Shown: positions 5,678 to 7,954 of the stretch, piece after piece
Layout of the letters: each line of letters starts with the position of its first letter
Numbering within the stretch: position 1 is the first letter of the stretch
Made by a program: the position numbers and the translations under genes
Notes under the pieces: generated by a model
The model's input: only the letters and a program-made list of their open reading frames with translations
Told to the model about the DNA's origin: nothing
Databases searched by the model: none
Assembly (NCBI GenBank): GCA_946479995.1
Contig: CAMLIU010000056.1
Location: 1 to 7,954 of the forward strand
DNA length: 7,954 bases
Source of the DNA: an uncultured Gemmatimonadota bacterium
Lineage (GTDB): Bacteria > Gemmatimonadota > Gemmatimonadetes > Gemmatimonadales > Gemmatimonadaceae
Direction of reading: 5' to 3'

Positions 5678-6756
5678 GCGGCAGCAGCTCCCTGCTCCAC
5701 GTGCAGGTACCGGCGCGGCAGGCGCTCACGGAGGCCCGTGAGGATCTCGTACGGCGACAGCTCGCTGCGCTGTGCGAGCTCGGCGACGGTGATCACTTCG
5801 CCCCCGTCACGCCCGAGCAGGGTCACGACGTCGCCGAGCGCCGCATCGGTGTCCGTGACGTCGAACATCGTCATGTCCATCGTCACGCGGCCAGCCACAG
5901 GAACGCGGCGTCCATTCAACAGAGCCTCGCCGCGATTGCTGAGGCTCCGGCGATATCCGTCGGCGTAGCCCACGGGAACGGTGGCGATTCGCCGCTCGCC
6001 CCTCGCGCGCCAGGTAGCGCCGTAGCTCACGGGCTCCCCGTCGGGGATGGTCCGCAGCTCCACGATGCGTGCGCGCACCGCCGCGACCGGCTCCGGCACG
6101 AGCGGTCCCCCTTCCACGTTGGCCACGCCGTAGAGGAAGACGCCGGGCCGGCAGAGCGACCACGGGCTCGGGGCGCGGCGCTCGACGGCCGCGCCGTTCT
6201 CGGCGTGGACGAGCGGCGGCCGTACCGGCAGCTCGGCGAGCGCGGCGGCGAACCGGCGCTCCTGCTCGTCGCGGCTGCCGTCCTCGAGCTCGGAGGAGTG
6301 AAAGTGCGTGAACACCCCCGCCGGCGCGGCACGTTCGAGCAGCTCGCGGTGCGCGCCGATGGCGTCCCACCGCATTCCCGCGCGGCCCATCCCCGTGTCG
6401 ACCTGCAGGTGCCATGGACGGCCGGTTCGCGCCCACGACTCGATCACGGCGGGGTCGCCCAGTGCCGGCGTGAGGTCGGCGCGGCGCAGGGCGTCGATCT
6501 CCGTGCGCAGGATGGGAGTGAACACGACGATGGGTCGCGTGATCCCTCCGCGGCGCAACTCGTCGCCCTCGGTCACGGTCGCGACGCCGTACCCCCACGG
6601 CTCCAGGACTTCAAGCGCAAGAGCCGCGCGGAGGCCGCCGAGTCCGTAGCCGTCCGCCTTCACCATGGGAAGGAGGGGCACGCCCGCGCGTGCCGCCACG
6701 GCAGCCCCGTTTCGGCACAGAGCGCCCAAGTCGATCTCGACCCAGGCGCGTGTCAT
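5674..6756 (-). CDS. alr: alanine racemase
   Basis: Alr is a PLP-dependent cytosolic enzyme that makes D-alanine for peptidoglycan. The 360-residue protein is of normal length. It starts MTRAWVEIDLGAL and has the PLP lysine K33 in MVKADGYGLG; the family more often reads VKANAYGHG, so the His is Leu here. THFHSSE, PVSYGATW and VGYADGY are present, with Tyr264 at the place of the second catalytic base, Tyr265 in Geobacillus Alr. GRVTMDMTMFDV and the C-terminal beta-domain follow. It is the first gene of the coupled train, and its stop overlaps deoB by 4 nt. ATG 6756 has no clear Shine-Dalgarno. The in-frame ATG at 6894 would run 79 bp into mazG and precede the conserved start, so it was rejected. 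The YggS-like PLP proteins are shorter and lack the C-terminal domain, so they do not fit. Confidence 0.96.
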   Translation of the reverse strand: MTRAWVEIDLGALCRNGAAVAARAGVPLLPMVKADGYGLGGLRAALALEVLEPWGYGVATVTEGDELRRGGITRPIVVFTPILRTEIDALRRADLTPALGDPAVIESWARTGRPWHLQVDTGMGRAGMRWDAIGAHRELLERAAPAGVFTHFHSSELEDGSRDEQERRFAAALAELPVRPPLVHAENGAAVERRAPSPWSLCRPGVFLYGVANVEGGPLVPEPVAAVRARIVELRTIPDGEPVSYGATWRARGERRIATVPVGYADGYRRSLSNRGEALLNGRRVPVAGRVTMDMTMFDVTDTDAALGDVVTLLGRDGGEVITVAELAQRSELSPYEILTGLRERLPRRYLHVEQGAAAA

Positions 6757-6779
6757 GGGACGGCGCGGTTTGCTATCAT
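6750..6779 (+). promoter_or_regulatory. candidate promoter for mazG
   Basis: TATCAT at 6774-6779 matches the -10 consensus at 5 of 6 positions. GTGTCA at 6750-6755 matches the -35 consensus at 4 of 6, with 18-bp spacing. Transcription would begin near 6786, about 30 nt before the mazG ATG. The -35 box overlaps the alr start codon on the other strand. For alr itself only a weak minus-strand TATCTT (6798-6793, 4/6) is visible. The assignment rests on consensus matching alone. Confidence 0.45.
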
Positions 6780-6803
6780 GTGGAGACTGAAGAAGATACG
6801 GAC

Positions 6804-6813
6804 GGGAGAGGAG
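6804..6813 (+). promoter_or_regulatory. purine-rich ribosome binding site of mazG
   Basis: GGGAGAGGAG precedes ATG 6816. GGGAG (6804-6808) stands 7 nt from the start, a normal distance, while the second AGGAG is only 2 nt away. It decides the start at 6816, against the in-frame ATG at 6690 inside alr. Confidence 0.7.
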
Positions 6814-6815
6814 CC

Positions 6816-7583
6816 ATGCAACAAAGGGCCGGGCTGGGAGAGGCGTTGGCGCTGATGAAGGACCTGCGCCGTCGCTGCGAATGGGATGCCGCACAGACCC
6901 ACGAGTCGCTGCGCCCGTATCTCATCGAGGAAGCGTACGAGGTGGACGACGCCATCAGGGCGGGCGATGACCGCGCGCTGCGTGGCGAGCTCGGTGACCT
7001 GCTGCTCCAGGTGCTTTTCCACAGCGTGGTGGCCGAGGAGCGTAATGCCTTCGACTTCAGCGACGTGGTGGAAGGTTTCCTCACCAAGATGAAGTCGCGC
7101 CACCCGCACCTCTACGAGGGAGGCGAGCGCCAGAGCTGGGAAGGCATGAAGGCGAAGCAGCGCGACAGCATCGTGGACGGACTCCCGGCCGATCTGCCGT
7201 CGCTGCACCGCGCCTTCCGGCTGCAGGACCGCGCGGCCGGCGTCGGCTTCGACTGGCCCGACGCCAGTGGTCCGGCGGAAAAGATCGAGGAAGAGCTGGC
7301 CGAGGTGCGGGGAGAACTGGCTGCCGGGGCGCAGGCCGGTGCGCACGGCGTCCCGGACCCGAAGCTCGAGGAGGAGCTCGGCGACCTGCTCTTCTCCGTC
7401 GTGAACCTCTGCCGGAAGCTCGGCGTGCATCCCTCGCTCGCCCTCGACAAGGCGAACGTCAAGTTCGCGACCCGCTTCCAGGCGGTGGAGAAGCTGGCGA
7501 AGGAACGGGACGTGGACGTGAAGTCCGCGGGCCTTGAATCCCTCGACAAGCTCTGGGACGAGGCGAAGGCACGTGAGACGTGA
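6816..7583 (+). CDS. mazG: nucleoside triphosphate pyrophosphohydrolase, two MazG domains
   Basis: MazG hydrolyses (d)NTPs to the monophosphate and pyrophosphate and acts as a cytosolic house-cleaning enzyme. The 255 residues are near the 263 of the Escherichia coli protein. The N-terminal domain shows CEWDAAQTHESLRPYLIEE, metal ligands E38, E39, E42, E58 and D61 in EEAYE and GELGDLL, then RHPHLYE and the SWEGMK signature (107-112). The linker RAAGVGFDWPD (139-149) is typical of the family. The C-terminal domain repeats the metal motif as EEELAE (158-163) and EEELGDLL with E187 and D190. An Ala/Gly-rich loop at 169-182 is longer than I would expect. The gene stands alone on the plus strand, divergent from alr and convergent with asnS. 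Its last codons and TGA lie inside a heptamer repeat, so the C-terminus RET may come from the repeat and not from the ancestral gene. Confidence 0.96.
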   Translation: MQQRAGLGEALALMKDLRRRCEWDAAQTHESLRPYLIEEAYEVDDAIRAGDDRALRGELGDLLLQVLFHSVVAEERNAFDFSDVVEGFLTKMKSRHPHLYEGGERQSWEGMKAKQRDSIVDGLPADLPSLHRAFRLQDRAAGVGFDWPDASGPAEKIEEELAEVRGELAAGAQAGAHGVPDPKLEEELGDLLFSVVNLCRKLGVHPSLALDKANVKFATRFQAVEKLAKERDVDVKSAGLESLDKLWDEAKARET

Positions 7584-7647
7584 AACGTGAGACGTGAAGC
7601 GTGACTGCGTTTACGCTTCACGCTTCACGCTTCACGCGTCACATCAC
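7571..7647. repeat. palindromic array of 7-bp units between mazG and asnS
   Basis: Reading in sevens from 7571, the units are ACGTGAG, ACGTGAA, ACGTGAG, ACGTGAA, GCGTGAC, then the centre TGCGTTT, then ACGCTTC three times, ACGCGTC and ACATCAC. The second half is the inverted form of the first. Bases 7573-7602 can pair with 7613-7642: 25 of 30 positions are Watson-Crick, one is G-U (7591 with 7624) and four are mismatched. The array holds the mazG stop codon (7581-7583) and reaches the asnS stop (7646-7644). Confidence 0.85.
7593..7622. terminator. bidirectional terminator-like hairpin between convergent genes
   Basis: CGTGAAGCGT (7593-7602) pairs perfectly with ACGCTTCACG (7613-7622). A G-T and an A-T pair extend the stem inward, leaving the loop CTGCGT. 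The hairpin is the core of the heptamer palindrome. Placement between the converging mazG and asnS suits termination on both strands, but neither side has a T-run, so a Rho-independent role is uncertain. Confidence 0.45.
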
Positions 7648-7954
7648 GGCTTCAGCCTGTGCATCATCCGGGGAAAGGCGATCACTTCCCGGATGTGCGG
7701 CGTTCCGCAGATCCAGCCGACGGTGCGCTCGAGGCCGAGACCGAAGCCGGCATGGGTGAAGGTGCCGTACTTCCGGAGGTCGAGGTACCAGTCGTAGGCC
7801 TCCATCGGGAGCCCTTCCTCCTTGATGCGCGCGACGAGCTTGTCGTAGTCGTCCTCGCGCTGTGAGCCGCCGATGATCTCACCGTAGCCCTCGGGTGCAA
7901 GCAGGTCGTCGCACAGCACCGTCCGCGGATCGTCGGGGTTCTCCTTCATGTAGA
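7644..7954 (-). CDS. asnS: asparagine--tRNA ligase, C-terminal part (cut by right edge)
   Basis: The last 102 codons and the stop TGA (7646-7644) are present; whole codons run to 7952 and the gene continues past the edge. The segment reads [12 protein letters not shown], then [45 protein letters not shown] and [20 protein letters not shown] is motif 3 of class IIb aminoacyl-tRNA synthetases, which binds [15 protein letters not shown] is the usual AsnRS wording, and the FPR-near-the-end tail also fits AsnRS; an archaeal-type AspRS is the main alternative and is less likely. The protein charges tRNA-Asn in the cytosol. It faces mazG tail to tail across 60 bp of heptamer repeat. Confidence 0.94.
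   Translation of the reverse strand, partial: YMKENPDDPRTVLCDDLLAPEGYGEIIGGSQREDDYDKLVARIKEEGLPMEAYDWYLDLRKYGTFTHAGFGLGLERTVGWICGTPHIREVIAFPRMMHRLKP

Noticed and set aside
4628..5968. 446-codon open frame on the plus strand
   Set aside because: It is antisense to deoB and the end of alr, both certain from catalytic motifs.
5701..6855. 384-codon open frame on the plus strand
   Set aside because: It is antisense to alr and overlaps the start of mazG. It has shadow-frame composition.
6757..6894. N-terminal extension of alr to ATG 6894
   Set aside because: It would overlap divergent mazG by 79 bp and precede the conserved start of the racemase fold.
7571..7647. CRISPR array
   Set aside because: The units are 7 bp, contiguous without spacers, and inverted halfway. 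This is a palindromic tandem repeat, not repeat-spacer DNA.

Overview
The window is visibly GC-rich bacterial DNA whose codon third positions are mostly G or C. It is tightly packed. The gene set, the outer-membrane lipoprotein and beta-barrel pair, and the style of the intergenic repeats suggest a Gram-negative, diderm bacterium. My best guess is Gemmatimonadota. That is an inference from general resemblance, with no database search behind it.

Right to left on the minus strand there is one densely overlapping gene train: alr (alanine racemase, 6756-5674), deoB (phosphopentomutase, 5677-4505), cdd (cytidine deaminase, 4508-4074), a secreted lipoprotein of unknown function (4077-2773), an outer-membrane beta-barrel protein (2773-1634) and a cytosolic REC-histidine kinase hybrid (1630-434). 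The junctions are ATGA, GTGA, ATGA (4-nt overlaps), TGATG (1-nt overlap) and a 3-nt gap, so all six genes look translationally coupled. After a 165-bp gap filled with GTCGGGG repeats and hairpins comes the 5' part of miaB (tRNA methylthiotransferase), which runs off the left edge. On the plus strand, mazG (NTP pyrophosphohydrolase, 6816-7583) diverges from alr across only 59 bp. It converges on the 3' end of asnS (asparaginyl-tRNA synthetase), which runs off the right edge. A palindromic array of heptamers sits between mazG and asnS.

cdd and deoB belong to nucleoside salvage, alr makes D-alanine for peptidoglycan, and miaB and asnS serve translation. mazG cleans up the nucleotide pool. Less ordinary is the fusion of this housekeeping set to a lipoprotein, barrel and kinase module in one coupled transcript. 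The two repeat arrays are also notable because each one supplies the stop codon of a neighbouring gene. I see no phage, IS, CRISPR, rRNA or tRNA in the window. No gene-free stretch exceeds 300 bp. The longest is 269-433 and is described below.
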